This document shows, piece after piece, positions 25,401 through 34,000 of a DNA stretch of 64,000 bases. The position numbers and the translations under genes were made by a program. Below the pieces are notes generated by a model. It was not told where the DNA came from. It made no database searches and worked only from the letters and a program-made list of their open reading frames with translations. The DNA comes from Alphaproteobacteria bacterium (GTDB lineage: Bacteria > Pseudomonadota > Alphaproteobacteria > Sphingomonadales > Sphingomonadaceae). The DNA lies in contig JAFAZW010000062.1 of the NCBI GenBank assembly GCA_019239415.1, positions 1-64,000 of the forward strand, read 5' to 3'. How positions within the stretch are numbered: position 1 is the first letter of the stretch; every line of letters starts with the position of its first letter.

Positions 25401-27630
25401 TGACCGCGAAGGTAACCGGGATCGTCTTGAAGATGCCGATCGGTGTCACATAGGCGACCGTCGCCGGCGGGACCGCCCGCAGATAGTTGAAGATGGCGGT
25501 GGAGGCGGCGGCGTCGATCGTGTCGAAGACGAAGCTGGCGGGGCCGAGCCGGGCGCCGGCGGAGATGGTCGCCAGGCTGTCGATCAGCGGGCCGATATCC
25601 GCCTCGCGATAGCCAGGATCGACATAGCCGTAGCCCTTGCCGGTGACGATGTAGGACAATTCGTAGGCGTTGAGGTCGGCGAGACGCAGCCAGCTCGCCA
25701 TGCGGGACTGCTCGAGCGCGTCGGCGATGGTGGCATGCTGATTGCCCTCATCCCCCTCCCCCGGGGACGCCGGGGGACCGTAGAGCAGGGTCAGCATGAG
25801 CAGATATTCACCCATGGTGACGGCCGCGGCGCGGGCGCTCCCGGCGAGACGGTAGAGGGACGAGAGGGTCGGCAGATTGGTGGTGAGCTTGGCGCCGCTG
25901 CCGGTGATCAGGGCGAGATATTCGGCCGCCGCCGTGAGGTCGTCGTCGGAGACGAAGAGGGCCGCGCCCAGTCGCGCCCTGATCTCCGCGTCACCGAGGC
26001 CGGTGCCGCGGATCGTCCACTCCTGGGGGCGCGATGGATCGAAGGGGACGTGCTCGGCGGGGTTGTAGGGGTTGCGGCCCTTGAGCAGCTGCGGATTGTT
26101 GAAGACCCGGTCGAAGAGGTCGATCCGCTGGGCGGTCTTGTCGCCGATGCCGATATTCTTCACCAGATACCAGAAGCCGGCGAGCTGATCGACCTCGAGG
26201 CCGGTCAGCTGGACCAGGCGTTTGATCCCGGCGAACGGCTCGATGCAGTCCGCGATGCCGTCGGCGTCCACCGACTTCATCGCCCAGTCGAGATTCGCGA
26301 ACGACCAGCCCAGCGGCATTGCGAAGCGGACGAAGCGGTTGATCCGATCGAGCCTCTTCAGGGTGAGGCCGGCGATGCGCTCGAACACCTTCTCCGGATC
26401 GGTCCGGTCGAGCACGATCGTCATGAACGCTGCGACTCCGCTCTCGCCGGTCGCGTTGATGAAGAAGCCGGGCGCGACCGATGGGCGCTCGGCGGCGGAC
26501 GTCTCCTGGTAGAGGAGGGAAACCAGCTGCTCGCGGGTCAGCCCGGTGCGGGCGAGGAAGGCCTCGACATGGGCCAGCTCCTCGACGACCTCGGGGGTGA
26601 TCGCGGAATAGCCGTAATAGGGACCGAGGCCTTCGGGCGTCGTCTGCTCGGTCGAGACGACCCGAAGCTGCTCGATCGACAGGCCGACATATTCGCGCGC
26701 GGTCGCGAACGCGTCCGTCGCCAGCGCTTCGGCATCGCCCGCGGCGAGAAGGGCGTAGATTTCGGCCAGCGAGGTGCGCAGCCCGCCGAGGTTGTTGCGC
26801 ATCTCGACGAGGGGAAGGTTGAACGGCAGGTTGAACGGATAGGGCGCGGCCGCGAGGATCTGCCAGGTGTCGCCTTTGACGACCGCCTCGATATGGCGCG
26901 CCAGCACCCGGTTGACGACCTCGAGATAGGGCACGAGGCGGTCGGTATTCTCGCAGGTGAGTTTCAGCTCGAACAGGTCGGGCCGCCGAGTGCGGAGCAG
27001 ATATTCGTCGGGAATGTCGTCGCCGCCCGGTTTGTCGGTGTTGGGCGCCGTGACATAATCCTCGGCGATCCGCATCAGGTCGAGGAAATAGGCGGACGGT
27101 CCGAAGATCGACTGGCAGTGCTGGCAGGTGATGTAGTTCAGGCTGCCGAACAGGTCCTGGTAGCTCGGGATCGACTCGGCGGTCTCCTCGACGCTGGCAT
27201 CGGCGTTGAAGGCGCGGGTGGCGCGGAAGTGGGGATCGCGAAGCTGGTTCTTGAGGTTGAGGAACAGGTGCTGGGTGGCGGCCTGGACGCTGACCGCGCG
27301 AGCGTGGAGCGCTCGCGCCGTCTCCTCGTCCAAGCCCGCTCCCACGGCCTGTCTGACGAAGGCGGGCCGCGGGGTGGCTGCGATCTGATGGGCGCTCCGC
27401 CAGCCCTTGCCGAGCAGGACGTCCGCCGCGTGCGGATCGTGCGCCAGCTGGGCGATTCGGCGCTGCGACTTGAGCTCTTCGATCGCCTCGCCGCGGGTGC
27501 GGTCGCCGAAATCGAGCGCGGCAACCGCCGTGGGGTCGCTGAAGTCGAAGTCGAGAAGGTCGAACCCGGGATTGCGGCTAAAGACATCCGCCAGCGCGCC
27601 ACCCTGCAGCGAGGCATAGCTCTCGGCCAT
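19480..27630 (-). CDS. Tc toxin A subunit (TcA-like)
   Basis: A 2716-aa protein with TcA architecture. The N-terminal alpha-helical region carries the VRP1-like signature CQHCQSIFGPSAYFLDLM near residue 165. The ABC-toxin/neuraminidase-like region begins at about residue 1117 (YLLIDVEMTSCDSISFIAQ, later ESWWSWISGYRLWEANRK). The C-terminal TcB-binding and coiled-coil region is at about 2230-2580 (VKQIDAQIAASDIQAQIADQ, FYLP-type VSVSLPAIVGPYQNIKATL). TcA pentamers form the syringe-like pore that delivers TcC cargo into target cells. An extra beta-rich segment is inserted at about residues 1890-1960. Start: the ATG at 27630 has GAGGGGGGAA upstream; the longer in-frame start at 27678 is unlikely. 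No signal peptide, as usual for Tc toxins. First gene of a four-gene operon. Confidence 0.92.
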   Translation of the reverse strand: MAESYASLQGGALADVFSRNPGFDLLDFDFSDPTAVAALDFGDRTRGEAIEELKSQRRIAQLAHDPHAADVLLGKGWRSAHQIAATPRPAFVRQAVGAGLDEETARALHARAVSVQAATQHLFLNLKNQLRDPHFRATRAFNADASVEETAESIPSYQDLFGSLNYITCQHCQSIFGPSAYFLDLMRIAEDYVTAPNTDKPGGDDIPDEYLLRTRRPDLFELKLTCENTDRLVPYLEVVNRVLARHIEAVVKGDTWQILAAAPYPFNLPFNLPLVEMRNNLGGLRTSLAEIYALLAAGDAEALATDAFATAREYVGLSIEQLRVVSTEQTTPEGLGPYYGYSAITPEVVEELAHVEAFLARTGLTREQLVSLLYQETSAAERPSVAPGFFINATGESGVAAFMTIVLDRTDPEKVFERIAGLTLKRLDRINRFVRFAMPLGWSFANLDWAMKSVDADGIADCIEPFAGIKRLVQLTGLEVDQLAGFWYLVKNIGIGDKTAQRIDLFDRVFNNPQLLKGRNPYNPAEHVPFDPSRPQEWTIRGTGLGDAEIRARLGAALFVSDDDLTAAAEYLALITGSGAKLTTNLPTLSSLYRLAGSARAAAVTMGEYLLMLTLLYGPPASPGEGDEGNQHATIADALEQSRMASWLRLADLNAYELSYIVTGKGYGYVDPGYREADIGPLIDSLATISAGARLGPASFVFDTIDAAASTAIFNYLRAVPPATVAYVTPIGIFKTIPVTFAVIAPAFPVHEADLVTSQIDAAEAKQAFALLITHQIILAAEGATEGPIAEAFGPTTSLDFLFEGQPNAGEKRDQVRAVLNTNKGAVDHSVSVSASTLKLQNENAEQGLAQFLGTNAETMQVLIPFSAGKADLTDYLEALLTPLLPGGSVPPAVPTLIAILARTLMLMDKLDLTPVEMAAVIADPSDFGIVDTSTPTVHDVQALWTFKALTAAFHDGTNRLLAYFAMPSATEAEKVAKLAALASLSGWPPAQIGTLVDRFWPGSDGYSTTQGVARLKAVFDTAAQSGLDVQSLIFLYGFATLPAVVDGAVVPANWATYESGANATLNALAAKWTEPDLTEVLKAVSDKVVEQKRDALIGFAIFQIHKSVPTVTGPSHLYQYLLIDVEMTSCDSISFIAQGHASLQLYLQRCRLNLEPGVTELPIDESWWSWISGYRLWEANRKIFLYPENYIEPSLRRGASAEFDTLRDELLQNDVTKDYAAEVYQNYMDDFAQLANLRIASSYRCTVVDPTTKKAVDTLFLFARTSTSPYIYYHRKCEYLTVVTAGSQPTTKALWTPWRRMGVTIPSAWLTPVYAFGRLMVFWVEIEKTTNSIINSQQESENHTAWTARIKYSFLNFRGEWVEPQTYSSDSIVDFEPDPYLDNSAYSGLYDPTNLFWQKVAVIHVPPNRYAGTAPFSNGEQLLVFYGPRTAYAYQGTPPPLAPPDPSAFPEMDRLNQEIYQASLRATALGAVASLPAGRVLTKASMAVDSNLTRQGLYLALFNYYPGLIESPRDFTGQIDARLLKVGQYSSILDGEYWADSFVSPQQNLVAQTLVASQTLAEPGPAPTANVPGVLLVNLAPANTAVITVKNQPGWFVFDNGDDVFLGTWQASILRTVDQTLVLSNVVPGLPAGITAAYNSSYTTVPAPPPTEQVYAFTRLGTHTVAQLSQTLFTGGIDALLTIESQEAKELPFSRFYADPNDPPPQVVNTTTDRLDFNGAYGPYFWEVFFHAVFLIADGLQSNQRHEEAKAWYEYIFNPTAEPVAGDDSTDRYWRFLPFRNLTWDSLTEILTSVAQIAVYNDDPFDPHAIARLRADAYPKSIVMHYIDNLIQWGDRLYALDTREAITQATNLYVLAADLLGPRPIDMGDFEPPVGLSYDEIAAAYAQTGTAAGGSATSITLDAKASSKDSFYNGLTVTLTGGTGAGQARTVLNYAGATRVATVAPWATVPDTTTTYAMSGIPQFLIELETVPLVGEASRAAGGFDEAPFNAIDSYFCIPENQEFVAYWDRIEDRLYKIRHCMDIHGVVRPLALFEPPLDVRALVRAAATGNLAPAVVSPTSQAVPNFRYAVMIDKAKSLTAGLIGLGGSLLAALQAGDAEALALLRNTQERAILDLTTKLRTDQIALVAAQRQALVESRAAAVLRSNYYKKLIAVGLTPGERTNLEALTAAMALNVIAGIARTASSIGYAVPQFGSPFAMTYGGQQLGAVLNALSGAAEIGATVSTFVADRSLTMASYDRRAADWQLQADLADSDVKQIDAQIAASDIQAQIADQELVIHQKSIAQNAEMEAFLKRKFTSQELYQWLAGRLSSVYFQTYSLAVEIALAAQRAYQFEYNTNESFINFGYWDNLRKGLLAGEGLMLGLNQMDSAATAKATRSLEIEKTVSLLQLNPKAVLDLRETGTCQFELSERMFDQDYPGHYARRIKTVSVSLPAIVGPYQNIKATLTQTSNRVALTHDLATVRYLLGVDQGPVPGPERLRTDWLVNQQVALSSGVDDSGLFVLDFQDPRYLPFEGTGAVSTWRLAMPKAANRIDYNAISDVVIQLRYTASSDEKLREDVVKLAPVKNYSGVTVYPLAQQWSDRWFAFMSDHTDPAKQVLDIPLVTPIAPPQVEVGAVVSVSLWLQVRDGKSAAGDYLSITFPGESEPTPIPIGETNGGSVAKRVTRYPGDWKLSFALGVGGAPSTITDGDFLDPAKLLNVAMVVYYEGTLDWA

Positions 27631-28008
27631 CGCGCTTCGTTCCCCCCTCTGTTCGAAGCTCCGAACGCATACGCACACCCACGTCCTTGGGATCGTTGCA
27701 CAATCCCAAGTCCTGCATCGTAGTTACTGGCGTAATGTCGCTAATAAACCCAGTGGGTGCACTTGGAGCTTACCGTGCGAGTTTTGAGTCTGTCAACGCG
27801 AGCTCCGGACGATTTCCATCTGAAGACGTGGATGGAAACCTCCATTACGGACCTAATTTTCTGAGCGGACTGTCACATCCGCAAAGCCTGTAGAAACGGG
27901 CAGACCGCGCCTCCCGGTACACTTGACTCTCTGTACTCTGGATTCATTGTCGTCTTCAGCTCGCCTTAGACTTAACCGTCCGGGGATTTTGGAGGGAGCC
28001 GGCATATC
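27631..28008. other. Divergent control region between the two Tc transcription units
   Basis: 378 bp between the TcA operon and the TcB-TcC gene, clearly poorer in G+C than its surroundings. It must hold both promoters. A TTGACT at 27923-27928 is the best -35 candidate for the TcB-TcC gene, but no good -10 follows at 16-18 nt. Short open frames here have no coding character. I see no clear operator palindrome. Confidence 0.5.
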
Positions 28009-31000
28009 GTGGCGCGTTCACCCGATGGGCCGAACAACGGCGTCGCGCTGCCGAAGCTCGGTCAGCCGAGCGGCGGCGGCAGGAGCGGCTCGCCCGCCAC
28101 GACCTATGCGATCGAGGAGAATTTCGGCAGCGGCAGCTTGCCCTTCCCGTTCGATCTGCCGACGGCCCGCGAGCTGAACCTCGAGCTTTCGATCGTCTAT
28201 TCGAGCGGCGGCGGCAACGGCCTGTTCGGGATCGGCTTCGCCGCCAACATCCCCGCCTTTTCGCTGAACCTGCGCTTGGGCATTCCCCGCTACGATGGCA
28301 GCGATCCCGTCGCCTTCGCCGGCGCCGACCTCGTGCCCTCCCTGGTCGACAGGGACGGCGTCTGGGTGCGCGATGTTACCGAGCGGAGCGAGGACGGGAT
28401 CGACTGGCGCGTCACGCGCTACCAGCCGCGAGTCGAAGGCGACTTCACGCTGATCGAGCATTGGCAGGAGGACGGGGCCGGCCCGGGCCACTGGCGCACG
28501 ACCAGCGGCGAGAATGTCGTCTCCTATTATGGCCGCAGCGGGGAAGCCAGGGTGGCGGATCCGGCCGAGCCGAAGAAGGTCGTGGAATGGCTGATCGAGG
28601 AGAGCCGCAACCCGAAGGGCGAACGGATCCTCTTCCATTATCGCGAGGAGAACGACGTCAACGTGCCCGACCGTCCGGCCAATCGCGGCCGCAGCGTCGG
28701 CGCCAACCGTTATCCGGACCGGATCGAGTACGGCAACTATCTCGACTCCGACGGGGTCGAGCGCTTCGCTTACCGGGCGCGGTTCGACTATGGCGAGCTC
28801 GACCTCGCCGACCCGGCGGCGCCGCCCGTTCCCTGGGCCTGCCGCGCCGACCCTTATTCGACCTACAATTCGGGCTTCGAGCGGCGCTGGTACCGGCTCT
28901 GCCGGGCGCTGCTCGTCGAGATCTGCGTGCCGGAACTGTTCGGCGGCCGGCCGACGATCACGCGCGCCTACCGGTTCGGCTATCAGGATCAGCCTTTCGG
29001 GGCGCTGCTCACCTCCATCGCGACGATCGGGTTGCGCTGGGACGCCCAGGGCGCGTTCACCGCCGCGACGATGCCGGCGCTGAGGCTGGCCTATTCGCGC
29101 TTCCGCCCGGAGGACGGGACGTTCCGGACGCTGCGGGCGGGGCAGGGGGTGCCGGCGGCGCCGGGCTACCTGGCCCCGGGAAGCTTCCAGTTCGTCGACC
29201 TCGACGGCGACGGGTTGCCGGGGGTGCTGCAAAGCAACGCCGCCTCGACCCTCTACTGGCCTCCCGACGGCGACGGGCGCTACGCCCCGCCGGAGGCGCG
29301 GCCGTTTCCCATCGAGCACGATCTCGGCGACTCCGCCCTGGCGCTGATGGACCTCGACGCCGACGGCAGCCTCGACCTCGTCGTCGAGTCGCCGATGCGC
29401 GGCTCCTATCCCAATCATGACGGCACCTGGGGTCCGTTCCGGCCGTTCGCCGCGGCTCCGACCCAACTCGGGGAGCCGGACGCGCAATATGCCGACCTCG
29501 ACGGCAACGGCCTCGCCGATCTCGTGCTGTTCGCCGGCGCCGAAATGGCGATCTACCCTTCGCTCGGCACCCGGGGCTATGCCGCCGCGAGCTTCGCCGC
29601 CCGGCCGTTCCCGCTCGCCCCGCCGGCCGATCCGGCGATGTTCACCGGCTTCGCCGATCTGTTCGGAGACGGGCTTCAGCATTGGGTGGTCGTCGAAAAC
29701 GGCCGGATCCGGTGCTGGCCGAGCCTCGGGCGCGGTCGCTTCGGGACGCCGGTCGCTTTCGACGGCTCGCCGCAATTCGGCGAGGAGTTCGACGCCCGCC
29801 GGATCCGGCTGGCGGACACGGACGGCTCGGGATGTGCCGACATCCTCTACGTCCGGCCGGACCGGGTCGATCTCTACCGCAACCGCAACGGGAGCGGCTT
29901 TGCCGAGCCTGTGCCGATCCGGCTGCCGCAGACCTTCACCGAGCTCGATCGGATCACGACGGCCGACGTGCTCGGCAGCGGCTGCTCCGGGCTGGTGCTG
30001 ACCGAGGCGGCGCCCGAGACGGTCCAGACCTTCTACGATTTCGGCATCGACGGCAGCGCCGCGAGGCCCAAGCCCTATTTGCTGACGGAGGCCGACAACG
30101 GCCTCGGCGCGCTCACCCGGATCGCCTATCGAAGTTCGACCCGCGACTATCTCGAGGACCGGAAGACCGGCCGGCTCTGGCCGACCCGGCTTCCCTTCCC
30201 CGTTCAGGTGGTCGAGCGGATGGAGGTGCTCGAGCAGGTTTCCGGCCTCCGCTTCGTCAACACCTACCGCTACCATGACGGCTATTTCGATTCGGCGGAA
30301 CGGGAGTTTCGCGGCTTCGCCTTCGTCGAGCGGCGCGACAGCGAGGATTTCGAGACGTTCGTCGAAGGCGCGTTGTTCGCGCGCGCCGAGTTCGAGCCGG
30401 TCGGCGCGGAACTGCACCAGTCGCCGACGCTGACCCGCACCTGGTACGACGTCGGCGCCTACGATCCGACCGGAGCGCTCGCGCGAGCCCGCGCGCTGCA
30501 ATATTTCCGGGGCGACCCGGACGCCTATCGGATGCCCGGCAACCGGCTCGATCCGGCGATCTGGGACCAGGCGAGGCCGCTGCTCCGCCAGGCGCAGTCG
30601 GCGACCAAGGGCCGGGTCCTGCGCGAGGAAATCTATGGCGAGGACGGGTCGGACAGGGCCGACCTGCCCTACCAGGCGACCCAGACCCGCTTCCTCGTCC
30701 GGCTGCTGCAGCCGGACGGGCCGAACGCCTTCGCTTCCTTCTTCGTCGCCGATTGCGAGACGATCACCTACGATTACGAGCGCGAGCCGCTCGACCCGCG
30801 CGTCGCGCAGACCTTCGCGCTCGAGATAGACGGCTATGGCAACGTCCGCCGCGACTGCGCCGTCTACTATCCGCGCCGCTCGGTTGCCGGCGATCCCGAT
30901 ATCAGCCGGGCGCCCGAGCAGGAGGTGCTCCGCGCCAGCGCGACGCTGGACGACCCGATCGACGCCACCCAGGGGATGCGCTGGATCGGCCTGGCCTGCG

Positions 31001-34000
31001 AATCCCGGCTGTTCGAGCTTCACGGGCTGCAGCCCGGCCCGTCGGGCTATTTCAGCTTCGAGGAGGTCGAGGCGCAGGTCGCGCAGGCGCTCGCCGACCC
31101 GGTCAATTATGCCGCCCCCTTCGCGCCCGGCCGGCTTCAGGCGCGGATCCAGCGCTGGGCGCGAACCTACTATTGGAACGACGCTCAAACGGACGTCCTG
31201 CCCCTGCACGAAACGGGCAAGCGGGCGCTCGTCCACCATGAGGCGCAGGCGGCGTTTCCCGACGGCCTGTTGGGGGCGCAGGCCCTGTTCCCGGCCGACG
31301 CTTCGGCCATTCCCGAGCTCAATGCCGCCGCCCTCCCTCAGTCGCTGCGCGACCATTTCGCGGCGCTCTCGATCGCGCTGCCGGAGGGGAGCCGCGCGGA
31401 AGTCGCCGTGATCGCGCCGGACCTGAGCTGGACCGTCACCGACCTCGATACGGGTCAGATCTACCCGATCGCCGCGGGGGAAGCGGCGCTTCTGGTCTCG
31501 CGCCAGGTCTTCGGCGGGCTCGCCGACGGCCTGGCGGCGGCCGCCGGCTACGGCCTCGAGCAAGGCTATTGGTGGAATCGCGGCGACGTCTCTGTCTATT
31601 TCACCCAGCCGGCCGGCTTCTTCATGCTGTCGGAGACTCGAAACCTGTTCGCCCAGGCGGAGTCGCCGCTCGATTCGCGAACGGTGCTTAGCTACGATCA
31701 GGGCTTCCTCTTCGTCACTTCCACGACGGAATGGCTGAGCGAGGCGCAGCAGAACGTCACCCGCGTCGAGATGGACTATCAGGCGCTGCTCGCGGCGCGG
31801 GTCACGAGCCCGAACCTGATCGTCGCCGAGAGTCTCTACGATCCGCTTGGGCGCACCCTGGCGACCTCGCTGCACAAGGGACCAGTCGGCGACTTGCCGT
31901 TGAGCGATTATGTCGTCCGGCCCGACCCCACGTTCGACGACGTCCTCGCGCGGCCGGCTTATTATCTGCAGGGCGCCTCGACCTTCGCCTATGAGGACCC
32001 GTTCGCCTGGCTGACGTCCGGCCAGCCGGTCTCGGCGATCACCCTCACCCGCGAGACCCGGGTCAGCGAAGAGCCGGACGGTTCGAGCACGGCGATCCAG
32101 ATCGAGATTGCCTTCCGCGACGGCCTCGCGCGCGAGATCGAGCGTAAGAAGGTCAGCGATCCCGGCAAGGCCGTGATCCGCTCGCGGTCGGGCGCGCTGC
32201 GGCTCGATACGGACGGAGTCCCGGAAGTCGCGGAGGTGGATCTCCGCTGGTGGGTCAGCGGCCGCACGGTCTACAGCAACAAGGGGCTGCCGACGGCGGT
32301 CTACTTGCCCTATTTTTCGAACCTTCCCCAGTTCGAAGACCGCGCCGACGTGGCCGAGGCGGGATTGCTGCCGCCGCCAACCACCGTCCGCTACGACCCG
32401 CTCGGGCGGGCGACCCGGGTCGACACGCCCAAGGGCTTCTTCGAGCTCAACGTCTACAAGGCCTGGAGCCGCTGGCTCTACGACGAGGACGACACCGTCA
32501 CCCGCTCCGTTTATTATCGGGACCATATCGACGATCCCGACCTGCCGCCGCCCGAGCGGCAGGCGCTCGAGCAGGCGGCGGCGTTCGAGGACACGCCCAA
32601 CGTGCTGGTGCTCGATCCCGAAGGCAATCCGGTGCGCAAGGTGCAGATGCTGGTCGAAACCGCCGGCGGACCGGTCCACTACCTCACCACCCGCCTCACC
32701 CTCGACGCCGAGGGCAAGGTCGCGGCGATCGCCGATCCGCGGCTGATGGCGAGGACGCCGCCGGTCGACAATGTTCAGTATCTCGCCGACATGGCCGGCT
32801 CCAAGCTGCTCGAGGCGGCGGTGGATTCAGGCAGCCGCGCCCGCCTCGCCGACATTTACGATCGGGAAGCGCGCCTGTTGGACGGCCGCGGGGTCGAGGT
32901 CGCCAAAGCCTACGACCGGCTTCAGAGGCTGGTCGAGATCAGGACCCGCGCCGGATCGGGCGCGTGGCGCTCGGTGGAGCGGATCGTCTACGGCGAGGGC
33001 CAGCCGAACGACGTCGCCCTCAACCTGCGCGGCGAGGTCTATCGCGACTTCGACCAGGCTGGGATCGCCACCTATCCGCGCTACAACATCCAGGGCCAGG
33101 CGCTGGCGTTGGAGCGGCAGCTCAGCGTCGAAACCGGCGAGATCGACTGGAACGGCGCCGCGGAGGGAGCGGTCGAGCCGCTGCCGCTGGTGACGACGTG
33201 GAGCTTCGACGCCCTCGACCGCGCGGTCTGGGAGCAATGCCCCGACGGCCGCCGGCTCGTCCCGGCCTATGGCGCGTCGAGCCTGATGACCGCGCTCGCA
33301 GTCGGCGAGGGCGAGGCGGTCCGGCCGGTCGTCACCGAAATCGAGCACGACGCCTCCTACCAGCGCGTCCGGATCGCGCTCGCCAACGGCGCCGTCTCGC
33401 GCTTCACTTACGAGCCGACCACCCTGCGCCTGACCCGCATCCGCACCGACGGGCCGTCCGCCTCGGTCCTGCAGGACCGCGGCTATGCCTACGATCCGGT
33501 CGGCAACGTCACCTGGACGGGCGACGACCGCCGCCCCACCGTTTTCCACGCCGGGCAGGAGGTCTCGCCGGTCAGCGCCTACGCGTTCGATTCCATCTAC
33601 CGTCTCGTCAGGGCCACGGGCGCGCAGCAGCCCGGCCTCGCAGTCGCCTCGAGTCGCTCGCCTCGGCCTCACGACGCCCGCAATGAGACGGAGGTCGAGA
33701 ACTATCTTCAGACTTATGCCTATGACGGTGCCAGCAACCTCACCGAGCTTCGCCACGTCGCCGCCTCGGCCAGCTGGACCCGGCGGATCGCGATCGCGCC
33801 GCTGTCGAACCGCGGCAAGCCCGAGGGCGCCGCTGCCGGCTACGACCGCAACGGCAACATGACCGATCTCGGCGCTCTGTCGGGGATGGACTGGAGCTGG
33901 CGCAACGGCCTGCTGGGAGTGGCCGCCGTCGCCCGCGAGGACGGCGAGGATGACGACGCAGCCTTCCAGTATGACGGCCGCGGCCGCCGGCTCCGCAAGA

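Noticed and set aside
19849-27723. Two very long plus-strand frames opposite the TcA gene
   Set aside because: Shadows of the TcA reading frame; no domain or ribosome site.
27923-27951. Promoter for the TcB-TcC gene at TTGACT
   Set aside because: No acceptable -10 hexamer at 16-18 nt spacing; kept only as a remark in the intergenic entry.
28018-32679. 1553-aa open frame antisense to the TcB-TcC gene
   Set aside because: Composition is Arg/Glu/Gly-rich without any motif, a usual shadow of high-GC coding sequence.
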